Made by a program: the position numbers and the translations under genes. 35,842 nucleotides of DNA, from the NCBI GenBank assembly GCA_018712565.1, contig DVGU01000034.1, positions 1 through 35,842 of the forward strand, read 5' to 3'. Source of the stretch: Candidatus Faecimonas gallistercoris. GTDB taxonomy: Bacteria > Bacillota_I > Bacilli_A > RF39 > UBA660. The notes under the pieces were generated by a model. It did not search any database and had not been told where the DNA came from. It saw only the letters and a program-made list of their open reading frames with translations. This document shows positions 23,536 through 31,372 of this stretch, piece after piece (the stretch's first letter is position 1; each line of letters starts with the position of its first letter).

Positions 23536-24465
23536 CTATTTTATTTTTTCTATAACACGAAGTTTGGCACTTCTAGCACGACTATTCTTTTTTAATTCAT
23601 TGTCACTGGGAAGAATCGCCTTATTTACTACTAATTTAAAATCGGGTAAGTATTCTTCAGGAATATTAGGTAATCCCTTTACTTTATCATCAATCTTACA
23701 TTTGCTTTTAAAATATTTTTTTACAATTCTATCTTCTAATGAATGAAAGGTAATTACTACAACTCTTCCTCCTACTTTTAGTAAGGATAATGCTTGTTCT
23801 AAGGCAGGTTGTAATACATCTAATTCATGATTTACTTCAATTCTGATTGCTTGGAAGATTTGTCGTGCAGGATGTTTTTCTTTTCTAAATTTCATTGGTA
23901 CTGCACTTTTTATAATCTCTACTAATTCTAGGGTTGTTTCTATTTGCTTTTTTTCTCTATACTCTACAATCTTTTTTGCAATATTTCTTGAAAATTTATC
24001 TTCTCCATATTTATAAAAAATTTCGGATAATTCTTTTTGTGTATAGGTGTTTACTACTTCATAAGCAGATAACTTGCTTTCTTTATCCATTCGCATATCT
24101 AGTTTTGCATCCTCATGATAAGAAAAGCCACGAGAAGCATCGTCTAGTTGAGGAGAAGAAACTCCTAAATCAAAAAGTATACCATCTACTTCATGGATAT
24201 CTCTTTTTTCTAACTCATTTTTTAAATTCACAAAATTACTTTTAATAATAGTGAAGTTAGTACCAATCGTCTTTAGGCGATTAGTACTATGCCGAATTGC
24301 TTCACTATCTTGGTCAAAGGCGAATAAGGCCCCTCTTTTTATTCGTTGCAAGATATAACTGCTGTGTCCACCATAGCCTAATGTACAATCTACAATAATA
24401 TTATCCTCTTTTAAATTTAAGGCTTTAATAGATTCTTCTAATAATACACTAATATGTTTTTCCAC
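23536..24465 (-). CDS. rsmH: 16S rRNA (cytosine(1402)-N(4))-methyltransferase RsmH (MraW)
   Basis: A 309-residue S-adenosylmethionine-dependent enzyme that methylates N4 of C1402 in the ribosomal decoding centre. The SAM-binding motif VDCTLGYGGHSS is at 24-35, followed by AFDQDSEAI, the family motifs GILFDLGVSSPQLDD and RGFSYHEDAKLDMRMD, and VITFHSLEDRIVK near the C-terminus. Full length. The start codon is GTG (24463-24465), sharing its first base with the last base of the mraZ stop, so translation is coupled to mraZ. Confidence 0.95.
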   Translation of the reverse strand: MEKHISVLLEESIKALNLKEDNIIVDCTLGYGGHSSYILQRIKRGALFAFDQDSEAIRHSTNRLKTIGTNFTIIKSNFVNLKNELEKRDIHEVDGILFDLGVSSPQLDDASRGFSYHEDAKLDMRMDKESKLSAYEVVNTYTQKELSEIFYKYGEDKFSRNIAKKIVEYREKKQIETTLELVEIIKSAVPMKFRKEKHPARQIFQAIRIEVNHELDVLQPALEQALSLLKVGGRVVVITFHSLEDRIVKKYFKSKCKIDDKVKGLPNIPEEYLPDFKLVVNKAILPSDNELKKNSRARSAKLRVIEKIK

Positions 24466-24902
24466 TATAAATTCACACTTTCATTAAATAAATTTTCGGC
24501 TATATCGGACATGTTGATAGAAGCAGAATCAAAGAAATTATCCCAAGCATCTTTAGACCATATTTCTAATCTATCGCCAGTACCGATTATAACACAATCT
24601 TTTTTTATACTAGCATAATTAATTAGTGGGGAGGTAATATTAATACGGCCTTGCTTGTCAAATTCTGCTACAGTAGCACCGGATAAGAAGAAACGGGTAA
24701 AATTTCTTGCATCCTTCTTAGTAAATGGTAAGGATTCTAGTTTATGGACGATTTGTTCCCATCTTTCTTCTGGATAGACAAATAGACAATTTTCAATTCC
24801 TCGCGTAATAATAAACTTATCACCTAGTTCTGTTCTAAACTTTGCAGGAATAATTAATCTTCCTTTATCATCAATAGAGTGATGATATTCTCCCATAAAC
24901 AT
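24465..24902 (-). CDS. mraZ: Transcriptional regulator MraZ
   Basis: A 145-residue protein with two AbrB-like beta swapped-hairpin modules: [21 protein letters not shown] near the start and the second DKQGRINI at about residues 79-86. MraZ binds repeats ahead of its own operon and regulates division and wall genes. The start at 24900-24902 is chosen because GGGGGA precedes it and it gives the usual MFMGEY beginning; the frame remains open 33 bases upstream from a GTG with no ribosome site. Its target boxes (24912-24935) and promoter (24947-24975) lie immediately upstream. Confidence 0.93.
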   Translation of the reverse strand: MFMGEYHHSIDDKGRLIIPAKFRTELGDKFIITRGIENCLFVYPEERWEQIVHKLESLPFTKKDARNFTRFFLSGATVAEFDKQGRINITSPLINYASIKKDCVIIGTGDRLEIWSKDAWDNFFDSASINMSDIAENLFNESVNL

Positions 24903-24911
24903 AAAAATCCC

Positions 24912-24935
24912 CCACTTTTCACCACCAGTTACCAC
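24912..24935 (-). promoter_or_regulatory. MraZ operator: three GTGG boxes at 10-bp spacing
   Basis: On the minus strand GTGG occurs at 24935-24932, 24925-24922 and 24915-24912, exactly 10 bp apart, followed by T, T and G. MraZ of other bacteria binds such short direct repeats on one helix face (TGGGN in E. coli, AAAGTG-type in Mycoplasma). Placement between promoter and start fits repression. Confidence 0.7.
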
Positions 24936-24946
24936 TGATTAACTAT

Positions 24947-24975
24947 ATATTACCTAAAATAAGATTGTTTGTAAA
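24947..24975 (-). promoter_or_regulatory. Promoter of the mraZ operon
   Basis: Minus strand: TTTACA (24970-24975), a 17-base spacer, TAATAT (24947-24952), about a dozen bases before the first MraZ box. Confidence 0.72.
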
Positions 24976-25016
24976 TATACTAAAGAAAATTTTTTTCGAC
25001 ATTTACATATTTTTAC

Positions 25017-25041
25017 AAAAAAAATAAACCCTCCGAGGATT
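25017..25041 (-). terminator. Terminator of the GNAT gene
   Basis: Minus strand: stem AAATCCT/AGGGTTT with a CGG loop, then TATTTTTTT. It lies between the GNAT stop codon and the mraZ promoter. Confidence 0.65.
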
Positions 25042-25556
25042 TACTTTCTTGTTTTTTGATAAATGATATTTCCACCACTGTGATATTCTAAACTCCATTC
25101 TTTATTTTCTATAAACCCTGATTTTCTAGCTACATTTTTACTAAGAATATTGGCTGGATCAATAGATAATATTACTCCCTCTATATTTTCTGAACTAGTT
25201 AGTAGTAAATCGCTTGTTCGTTGTAACGTTGTTTGCATATAACCTTTTCTTCTGGCATTTTTATGCAAAGCATAAGTAATACTAACATTTTTTAAGTTAT
25301 CATGGATAAATATGTCGGAAATTTCTAAAAATCCAATAGGATATTTGTTTTGGTATATGATATAGGGACTATCTATTAATTTTTGATGCTGTAGATGTTT
25401 TCCACTATTGAACGATTGAGGGCGTGGCCATAGATAACCATATTCTCCACAAACTGTTCTATCTTGACATAATTCTTCTATTAATAACATATCTGGTGGA
25501 TTATTAGGATTTAATTTTTTTATACCTAAATTTTCGGTTAATAATATTTTTTGCAT
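25041..25556 (-). CDS. GNAT-family N-acetyltransferase
   Basis: A 171-residue cytoplasmic protein with the GNAT fold. Signs are the strand YPIGFLEISDIFIHDN, then SITYALHKNARRKGYMQTTL at the acetyl-CoA pyrophosphate-binding position (R-R-K-G-Y-M, the Q/RxxGxG/A variant), and the late NVARKSGFIENKE segment typical of RimJ-like members. It would transfer an acetyl group from acetyl-CoA to an amine; the acceptor is unknown. The ribosome site is AAGGAAA. It is monocistronic or follows the upstream gene after 45 bases, and it ends with its own terminator. Confidence 0.8.
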   Translation of the reverse strand: MQKILLTENLGIKKLNPNNPPDMLLIEELCQDRTVCGEYGYLWPRPQSFNSGKHLQHQKLIDSPYIIYQNKYPIGFLEISDIFIHDNLKNVSITYALHKNARRKGYMQTTLQRTSDLLLTSSENIEGVILSIDPANILSKNVARKSGFIENKEWSLEYHSGGNIIYQKTRK

Positions 25557-25601
25557 ATTTCCTTATTTTTCCTTTCAATTTTCATTTTCTTACCATCAAA
25601 T

Positions 25602-26858
25602 TCAATACTTAATTTTTTGACTTTTTATATAGTGATTTGTTTTTCTTCTAAGAGACTGCACAATGTGAAGTGTTTGATTTATTTTTTCTCTTGTATTCTC
25701 TATATATAGAACTTCTGATTGACTAAATTTATTTTGTTTTATTACTTCTATTTTTTCTTCGTCCGTATATTCATTCCAGTCAATTACATATTGTCTTATT
25801 ATTTGGCGATGTGAATATATTTCACTTTTTGGATCAAGTAATTGTTTATCTTTAAATTCTAAAGGTACTAATAGACTTTCTTCTATTTCTTCCCTGGTTA
25901 AGTTGTATTTTTCTATTTTTTTTATTTTTTCTTGATAATTTGTTTCTAGTCCTACTTCATATATTTGATAGGTTCTGATAGTAGTTGCATATTTTAAAAA
26001 GGTTTGAGTCACTATATTATATTCTTTTTCCGATATACCATATACATCTATTATAAATTGTTTATTTCTAGATAATTCTTCTTCTAGTTCATTTTTACTT
26101 TTTTTAATATCTATTGCTTGTATTAAATCACTATAAATTCTTTCTGTTATATGATTATTATCTTTTTTATATTGAGATAATATAGCTTTTTTTATACTCT
26201 CTTCTATAGGGTTTTTATGTTGATTGATATATTTTGAAATAGTATAGAGGTTTAGATTAAATTCTTGTAAAAATACTAGCAATAACATTAATTTTCTTTT
26301 ATACGATTTATCAACATTCTTTTTTTGTCGTTTTTGATATATCCAAATCATTCCTTGATTGGTCCACCATAGAATTTCTTCTGGACTTAATCTTTTATGA
26401 GTTCCAATACTTTTTCCTTCTTGCATTTCTTTATATATAGTTCTTAAAGAATTTATTTTATGTCCAATATTTACTAATCCTATACCTTTTATAAAAATTA
26501 CCTCATTTTGAGGAATATTTAAATATTTCTCTTCTGGATGTTTTTTCTTCCATTGTAATGCTGCCATGTGAAATACTTCCTTTTGCCATTTTACATAGTC
26601 CCAAATCATTCCATGCTTAGTATACCAAATAAATTGGTCTTTTGTTAGACTGGTAGACTTACTGCTATATTCTTTGTTTTGTATTTTCTTAAAACCGGTT
26701 CGCATATTATTTATCTTTCTTCCAATATTAACTTTACCGAAGCCTTCCACTTCGATTACTTCTTTTGTTGGAATATTTAAATAGAATTGTTCTGGATGAA
26801 GACTTTTCCATTTTAGTATTGCTTTTTTATATATCTCTTCTGGTATTTTACAACTCAT
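25602..26858 (-). CDS. Protein with two helicase-associated-like (HA) domains, unknown
   Basis: A 418-residue basic protein. Residues ~9-90 and ~96-176 are two copies of one domain: each has W(K)xxHPE, LNIP, a short beta turn ending VNIGxKIN, an R-T-x-(F/Y)K(K/E) helix, and a closing helix with G-M-IW. This resembles the helicase-associated domain, a winged DNA-binding module. The remaining ~240 residues are helical and Lys/Glu-rich, with helix patterns like an extended sigma-type or nucleic-acid-binding region, unassigned. It is likely a DNA-binding protein. No helicase motor is present. The ribosome site is AGGGG. Confidence 0.6.
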   Translation of the reverse strand: MSCKIPEEIYKKAILKWKSLHPEQFYLNIPTKEVIEVEGFGKVNIGRKINNMRTGFKKIQNKEYSSKSTSLTKDQFIWYTKHGMIWDYVKWQKEVFHMAALQWKKKHPEEKYLNIPQNEVIFIKGIGLVNIGHKINSLRTIYKEMQEGKSIGTHKRLSPEEILWWTNQGMIWIYQKRQKKNVDKSYKRKLMLLLVFLQEFNLNLYTISKYINQHKNPIEESIKKAILSQYKKDNNHITERIYSDLIQAIDIKKSKNELEEELSRNKQFIIDVYGISEKEYNIVTQTFLKYATTIRTYQIYEVGLETNYQEKIKKIEKYNLTREEIEESLLVPLEFKDKQLLDPKSEIYSHRQIIRQYVIDWNEYTDEEKIEVIKQNKFSQSEVLYIENTREKINQTLHIVQSLRRKTNHYIKSQKIKY

Positions 26859-26909
26859 ATGTAATCCCCTTTTTTGTTAATGTTTCTTATTATAACTTAT
26901 TTTCTTATA

Positions 26910-26935
26910 AAAGAAAAGAATTACTTTTGTAATCC
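26910..26935 (-). terminator. Terminator of the thrS operon
   Basis: Minus strand: 7-bp stem GGATTAC/GTAATTC (one G-U pair) around AAAA, then TTTTCTTTT. Confidence 0.7.
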
Positions 26936-26947
26936 TTATCTAGTTTT

Positions 26948-28711
26948 TTATTTTCTTATTTCCTTTTTGTTTATTTCTTCTTGTATTAGTTTTATGAATT
27001 CTTCTTGTGAGATAGTTGTTGTTTCTTTTTGACCGTGTAATCTGTAACTAATCGTATTGTCTTGTTTTTCTTTATCTCCAAGGATTAAAGTATATGGAAC
27101 TTTTTTTGTTTGAGATTCTCTTAGACGATATCCTAGTTTTTCGTTTCTATCATCTAGTTCAGCACGAATTCCTGCCTCTTTTAATTTTTCTGTTACTGAA
27201 CTAGCATAATCTCCTTGAAATTCAGATGATACTGGAATTACTTCTACTTGTGTTGGCGCAAGCCATGTTGGGAATGCTCCTTTTGTCTCTTCGATTAAGA
27301 AAGCGGTAAAGCGATCGAACGTTCCGAATATTGCTCGATGGATTACTACTGGTGTTTGTTTTTCTCCATTAGAATCTACATAGGTAAGTTCAAATCTTCT
27401 TGGTAGTAAGAAGTCTAACTGGCAAGTAGAAAGAGTCACTTCTGGTCCTACTGCTGGTTTTACTTCTACGTCTAATTTTGGTCCATAGAATGCGGCCTCA
27501 CCTTCTGCTTCAAAATAATCAACTTTTAGTTCATTTAAAACTTCTCTTAATTTATTTTCTGCAGTATCCCACATTTCATCATCATCGAAATATTTCTCTT
27601 TATCATTTTTATCTCTTAGAGATAATCTAAATTTATAATCTTTAATACCAAAATCTTTATAGACATCTAAAATTAAGCTAACTACTCTCTTAAACTCATC
27701 TCCTATTTGGTCTGGTCTTACAAATAGATGAGCATCATTTTGACACATACAACGAACTCTTTCTAGTCCTTTTACAGCACCACTTGCTTCATATCTAAAA
27801 TCTGTTGCGAATTCACCGATACGAATTGGTAAATCACGATATGAATGCATTTTATTTTTATATACTAACATATGATGTGGGCAATTCATTGGACGAAGAA
27901 CAAATTCTTCCTCATCTACTTTCATCATTGGAAACATATTTTCTTTATAATGATCCCAGTGCCCTGATGTTTTATATAAATCAACAGTACCAACGCATGG
28001 TGTATAGACATGATTGTATCCCATGTCACGTTCTTTTTTATAAATATAGTTTTCTAACTCATGTCTAATTAATGCTCCATTTGGTAACCATAAAGGCATG
28101 CCAGAACCTACTAATTCATGTGTCATAAATAATTCTTGCTCTTTTCCTATTTTTCTATGATCTCTTTGTTTTGCTTCCTCTAATTCTTGTAAGTAGGCAT
28201 CTAAATCTTCTTGTGTTTCAAAACATACTCCATAGATTCTTTGAAGCATTTTATTATTTGCATCACCTTTCCAGTAAGCTCCACTATGTTTGATTAGTTT
28301 AAAATATTTTAATTTCTTTACTGTGTCTACATGTGGTCCTCTACAAAGGTCTGTAAAATCTCCCTGGCTGTAGCAAGAAATCCTCTCTTCGTTTTCATCC
28401 ATTCTAGAAATTAAATCTAGTTTATAGGGATCATCTTTAAACATTTCTTTTGCTTCTTCTTTTGATAACTCATGTCTGATGATTCTTTTTCCATCTTTTG
28501 ATATTTTTTTCATTTCTCGTTCAATTTTAGGAAGGTCTTCATCAGTTAATGTCTTATCTCCTAAATCAATATCATAATAAAAACCTTCTTCAATTACTGG
28601 TCCTACCCAGAACTTTGCCTCTTTATATAGATGTTTTACAGCTTGTGCTAAAAGGTGTGCACAAGAGTGATTCATTATGCTTAATTTTTCATTTTCTTTT
28701 ATATTTATCAT
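26948..28711 (-). CDS. thrS: Threonyl-tRNA synthetase without the TGS domain
   Basis: A 587-residue class II aminoacyl-tRNA synthetase charging tRNA-Thr. The protein begins almost directly at the editing domain ([16 protein letters not shown]; the H-x3-H zinc-like site), skipping the ~60-residue N-terminal TGS domain of the 640-residue Bacillus enzyme. The catalytic core follows with [29 protein letters not shown], the GPKLDVEV segment and the anticodon-binding C-terminus ([31 protein letters not shown]). Missing TGS is known in some small genomes. It lies 12 bases after an unknown gene, both behind a T-box leader (29302-29521). Confidence 0.95.
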   Translation of the reverse strand: MINIKENEKLSIMNHSCAHLLAQAVKHLYKEAKFWVGPVIEEGFYYDIDLGDKTLTDEDLPKIEREMKKISKDGKRIIRHELSKEEAKEMFKDDPYKLDLISRMDENEERISCYSQGDFTDLCRGPHVDTVKKLKYFKLIKHSGAYWKGDANNKMLQRIYGVCFETQEDLDAYLQELEEAKQRDHRKIGKEQELFMTHELVGSGMPLWLPNGALIRHELENYIYKKERDMGYNHVYTPCVGTVDLYKTSGHWDHYKENMFPMMKVDEEEFVLRPMNCPHHMLVYKNKMHSYRDLPIRIGEFATDFRYEASGAVKGLERVRCMCQNDAHLFVRPDQIGDEFKRVVSLILDVYKDFGIKDYKFRLSLRDKNDKEKYFDDDEMWDTAENKLREVLNELKVDYFEAEGEAAFYGPKLDVEVKPAVGPEVTLSTCQLDFLLPRRFELTYVDSNGEKQTPVVIHRAIFGTFDRFTAFLIEETKGAFPTWLAPTQVEVIPVSSEFQGDYASSVTEKLKEAGIRAELDDRNEKLGYRLRESQTKKVPYTLILGDKEKQDNTISYRLHGQKETTTISQEEFIKLIQEEINKKEIRK

Positions 28712-28723
28712 GTTATTTCTCCT

Positions 28724-29221
28724 TTATTTTTTATTTTTACCCCCGTGGATTGCAAAAGAGCGTTTAAATATTTTTACTCTACCCTTGCTTTCAGTAACCG
28801 TATGATGTTGATATTCTTCTGTAGGGTCTTTATATATATCTACTACTCTTTCCCAATAGTCATACTCTAAACCTTGTTCTGCTAATAATTCTTCTCTTTT
28901 CTTCCTTAATTCTTCTTTGTTTTGCTTGTTTGTCATTAGTTGACTTTCTGACTTGTGTAAAGGATTTCGATAAGCCATAATTTGAGCTTTTTTCTGGCCA
29001 CGTGATGATTCTGCTCGCACTAAAACAACATTTCCCATTAATATATCTTCCACTTTCAGATTTTTTATGTTTTTTGTTGCTGGAAGCAAAATACCTTTTT
29101 CTTCTGCAAACATACACATTCCTTTGTGTGATAGATTTTTTTTGCCAGTATAGTCTACGTCTAGATATCTTTTTAAGAATTGTCTTGTTGTTATTGTTAA
29201 AGATGAACTAATTTTTTTCAT
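28724..29221 (-). CDS. Hypothetical protein co-transcribed with thrS under the T-box
   Basis: A 165-residue basic soluble protein. The N-terminal ~70 residues look like a small alpha/beta domain (TTRQFLKRYLDVDYTGKKNL, GILLPATKNIKNLK). The middle is a charged helix (NKEELRKKREELLAEQ), and the C-terminus is short and basic (GRVKIFKRSFAIHGGKNKK). No family is recognised. It is the first gene after the thr T-box and has a GGGAGG site, so its expression is predicted to rise when charged tRNA-Thr is scarce. That is unusual for an unknown gene and hints at a role linked to translation or threonine. Confidence 0.68.
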   Translation of the reverse strand: MKKISSSLTITTRQFLKRYLDVDYTGKKNLSHKGMCMFAEEKGILLPATKNIKNLKVEDILMGNVVLVRAESSRGQKKAQIMAYRNPLHKSESQLMTNKQNKEELRKKREELLAEQGLEYDYWERVVDIYKDPTEEYQHHTVTESKGRVKIFKRSFAIHGGKNKK

Positions 29222-29301
29222 TTTTTCCTCCCTGATTTTTTCATTTATTATAACTAAACTTTTTTAGTTATTATTTTATACAAATATATAATATTATAGC
29301 T

Positions 29302-29521
29302 ATAAAGAAAAAGCACACCTATATTTTATTAGGAGTGCTTTTAATTACACGGTACCATCCTTGTTTTCACTTGATTTTTATAACGGGAATCCCGGGATTA
29401 CTTTTATAATCCTACTCAAAAGGGAGTAATAAATTAGTTTTTTCTTCATTCTCACCAACCATGAAGTCTCTTTTAAAAAAATCTAATTTATCATGTCCTT
29501 TGTCAATGTATTTTTTGCTAC
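29302..29521 (-). promoter_or_regulatory. T-box leader (threonine type) with intrinsic terminator
   Basis: On the minus strand the leader carries the T-box core TGGTACCGTG (29346-29355), which base-pairs with the uncharged tRNA acceptor end, and then a terminator with an 11-bp stem (29311-29321 and 29330-29340) and a T-rich tail. A Stem I base pairs ATAAATTAG with CTAATTTAT (29483-29491 and 29429-29437). An ACT at 29436-29438 in the specifier region fits a threonine codon, tentatively, as it overlaps that stem. Uncharged tRNA-Thr should favour the antiterminator and let transcription proceed into the unknown gene and thrS. The T-box core is certain; the specifier assignment rests on the downstream thrS. 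Confidence 0.88.
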
Positions 29522-29527
29522 AGGCTT

Positions 29528-29556
29528 ATCATACCACTTTTTTTTCTCTTATGCAA
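29528..29556 (-). promoter_or_regulatory. Promoter of the T-box/thrS transcript
   Basis: Minus strand: TTGCAT (29551-29556), a 17-base spacer, TATGAT (29528-29533), with an extended TGG just before the -10. Confidence 0.65.
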
Positions 29557-29590
29557 ATACAATTTATGATAAAATGGATATGGTGATTGT

Positions 29591-30487
29591 ATGGATAATT
29601 ATTTTCATTTAGAGAAAGCTAGAATAGCTAGATTACAACGTAATTTTTGTGGGAGTCACTCTATTTATAATTTTATGATTGATAATCAGAAATATTACCT
29701 GAAAGAAGTTCCAATTAGAGAGTTGGTTATGGAGATGTTTTCTCGACAAATTGCTTGTTATCTTGGTCTTCCATATTTAGATGAACAGGTTGTTATATTT
29801 AATGATTCTTATGCACTTCTTAGTAAGAGTTATTTAGATGATGGAGAAGTTAGTTATTCTTTAGCTAGCATTATGGAAGAGTATTTTTATGAATCGCATG
29901 ATGAAGATGAAGTTTATGATTATATGGATATGTGTCGTTTAAATAACTTGGAGGATATTAAAAATGCTTTAGATGAGAAATACTCTTCTGAGGTTGCTTT
30001 TCGTCTTATGAGTGGGATTCGTGATATTTTTATGTTTGATTTATTACTTGGTGAGAGTGATCGGGGGTTAAAGAATATTGAAATTATCGAGGGAAATGCT
30101 GCTGTTCGACTTGCTCCTATTTATGATACTTCTAGTATTTATAGTGATAATGGTACTAAACTTGGTGTAGATTGTTATGATATTGGTTGTAGTGATTTAG
30201 AAAAAATGAATAAGTTTATGATAAAATCAGATAGTTATTTTCAGGATAGATTTCATGACTTTTTAGATAAGTTGAAGTCTATTGAGGGAATAGATTTTGT
30301 TAGAGCTGTTGAAGGCGAGTCTATATTTTATAAATTAGATAGTAATTTAGATATAAGTTCTACTGTTACTATTACGCCTGTTAATAATACTGGAATATAT
30401 ATTAATGATGAATTAAAGAATGAATTGGTAGAAAACTTTGATGATAAATTACAATATCTCACTAAAAGGAATGGTATATCTAGGTAA
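29591..30487 (+). CDS. HipA-like kinase-fold protein, orphan
   Basis: A 298-residue protein whose C-terminal half carries the HipA-type kinase signature: DLLLGESDRGLKNIEII (D157, R158, N162; compare the N-x-DR-x-x-KN loop) followed by LAPIYDTSSIY (D179 for metal binding). The start has a candidate nucleotide-anchoring lysine in YYLKEV (K38) and a helix glutamate. HipA toxins phosphorylate glutamyl-tRNA synthetase, but many relatives act on other targets. There is no HipB-like HTH partner next to it. The histidine of the usual DRH is replaced by G (DRG). It is divergent from the T-box promoter. A GGTGATT site precedes the ATG. Confidence 0.72.
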   Translation: MDNYFHLEKARIARLQRNFCGSHSIYNFMIDNQKYYLKEVPIRELVMEMFSRQIACYLGLPYLDEQVVIFNDSYALLSKSYLDDGEVSYSLASIMEEYFYESHDEDEVYDYMDMCRLNNLEDIKNALDEKYSSEVAFRLMSGIRDIFMFDLLLGESDRGLKNIEIIEGNAAVRLAPIYDTSSIYSDNGTKLGVDCYDIGCSDLEKMNKFMIKSDSYFQDRFHDFLDKLKSIEGIDFVRAVEGESIFYKLDSNLDISSTVTITPVNNTGIYINDELKNELVENFDDKLQYLTKRNGISR

Positions 30488-30504
30488 TATACCATTCCTT
30501 TTTT
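30464..30504. terminator. Strong shared terminator between convergent genes
   Basis: A 15-bp perfect inverted repeat (30465-30479 with 30487-30501; core GGAATGGTATAT) with a seven-base loop holding the HipA-like stop codon, and T-runs of six on the plus side and four on the minus side. Confidence 0.85.
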
Positions 30505-31303
30505 AACGACTGGTCCAACTTGTTGGAACATTCATTACTGATTGTAGTCCTAAGAATCCTTGATAATATCTTGCTCTTCCGTAACTAAAGAAACCATTTA
30601 ATGAAGAACAATTATTATCATTAGCATTAAAAATACTGCAATCTAGAACTGCTAGATGAAGATGTATTCCAGTTGCGATTCCTGTTTCGCCCATAAAACC
30701 TAAATAGTCATTAATCGTTACTGGTTTTCCTACATATAAATTTGGGGCATAACTAGCTAGGTGTACATATTGTGATGAATAATTTTTTCCGTTAATATTG
30801 TGATTTACAGTTACGATATTTGCTCCAGCAGAGTCTCTATAGATTCCTGATATTACTCCGTTAGCGATAGGGTATATTGGCTCGTTTGAACCTCTTGGAC
30901 TAGTAATATCTAGAGCAAAATGTGAGGCACTAACATAGCTTGTTATTCTTCCTATTTCTGTTGGTAAATACCATATTCTTTTTGGTGCTTGTAAGGTTGC
31001 GACTGTATTCTTTTTTGATGGAAGAGCTACTTCGACGGGTGACTCTTTTTGTGTATAGGTTCCATTTTTCATTTCTTTATATATTTGAAAAACACTATTT
31101 GTTTTATCTTTTGATTCTGTTTCTTTTTTTTCTGCTACATTTACCATAGCCATATCTTTTGTATTAATAATTTCGTATTGTAGTTGATAATTTTGTGGTT
31201 TTATATTATTTTTATAATAAGTCAACATAAAAGCTATTAATAATATTGTTATTGATAGTCTTTTTAAATTTTCTTTTGTTTTTATTCTTTTTAATAACCT
31301 CAT
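30503..31303 (-). CDS. M23-family (LytM/peptidase M23) membrane-anchored metallopeptidase
   Basis: A 266-residue cell-wall hydrolase or its regulator. After a basic N-terminus and one transmembrane helix (~16-30) and a ~80-residue linker, the M23 domain covers ~115-235. The zinc site is complete: H128 and D132 in HFALD, and H216 in GIHLH, with H214 and H181 (YVHLA) as the catalytic histidines. This is the set needed for cleaving peptidoglycan cross-bridges, so the domain should be active. A good promoter (31329-31357) and a GAGGGGG site lead the gene. It follows dnaI on the same strand. Confidence 0.9.
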   Translation of the reverse strand: MRLLKRIKTKENLKRLSITILLIAFMLTYYKNNIKPQNYQLQYEIINTKDMAMVNVAEKKETESKDKTNSVFQIYKEMKNGTYTQKESPVEVALPSKKNTVATLQAPKRIWYLPTEIGRITSYVSASHFALDITSPRGSNEPIYPIANGVISGIYRDSAGANIVTVNHNINGKNYSSQYVHLASYAPNLYVGKPVTINDYLGFMGETGIATGIHLHLAVLDCSIFNANDNNCSSLNGFFSYGRARYYQGFLGLQSVMNVPTSWTSR

Positions 31304-31328
31304 TTTATCCCCCTCAAAAAACGAGTTT

Positions 31329-31357
31329 ATAATACCACTTTTTTTATAATTTGTAAA
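31329..31357 (-). promoter_or_regulatory. Promoter of the M23 peptidase gene
   Basis: Minus strand: TTTACA (31352-31357), a 17-base spacer, TATTAT (31329-31334) with an extended TGG. Confidence 0.7.
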
Positions 31358-31372
31358 GTAAAAAATTAGAAG

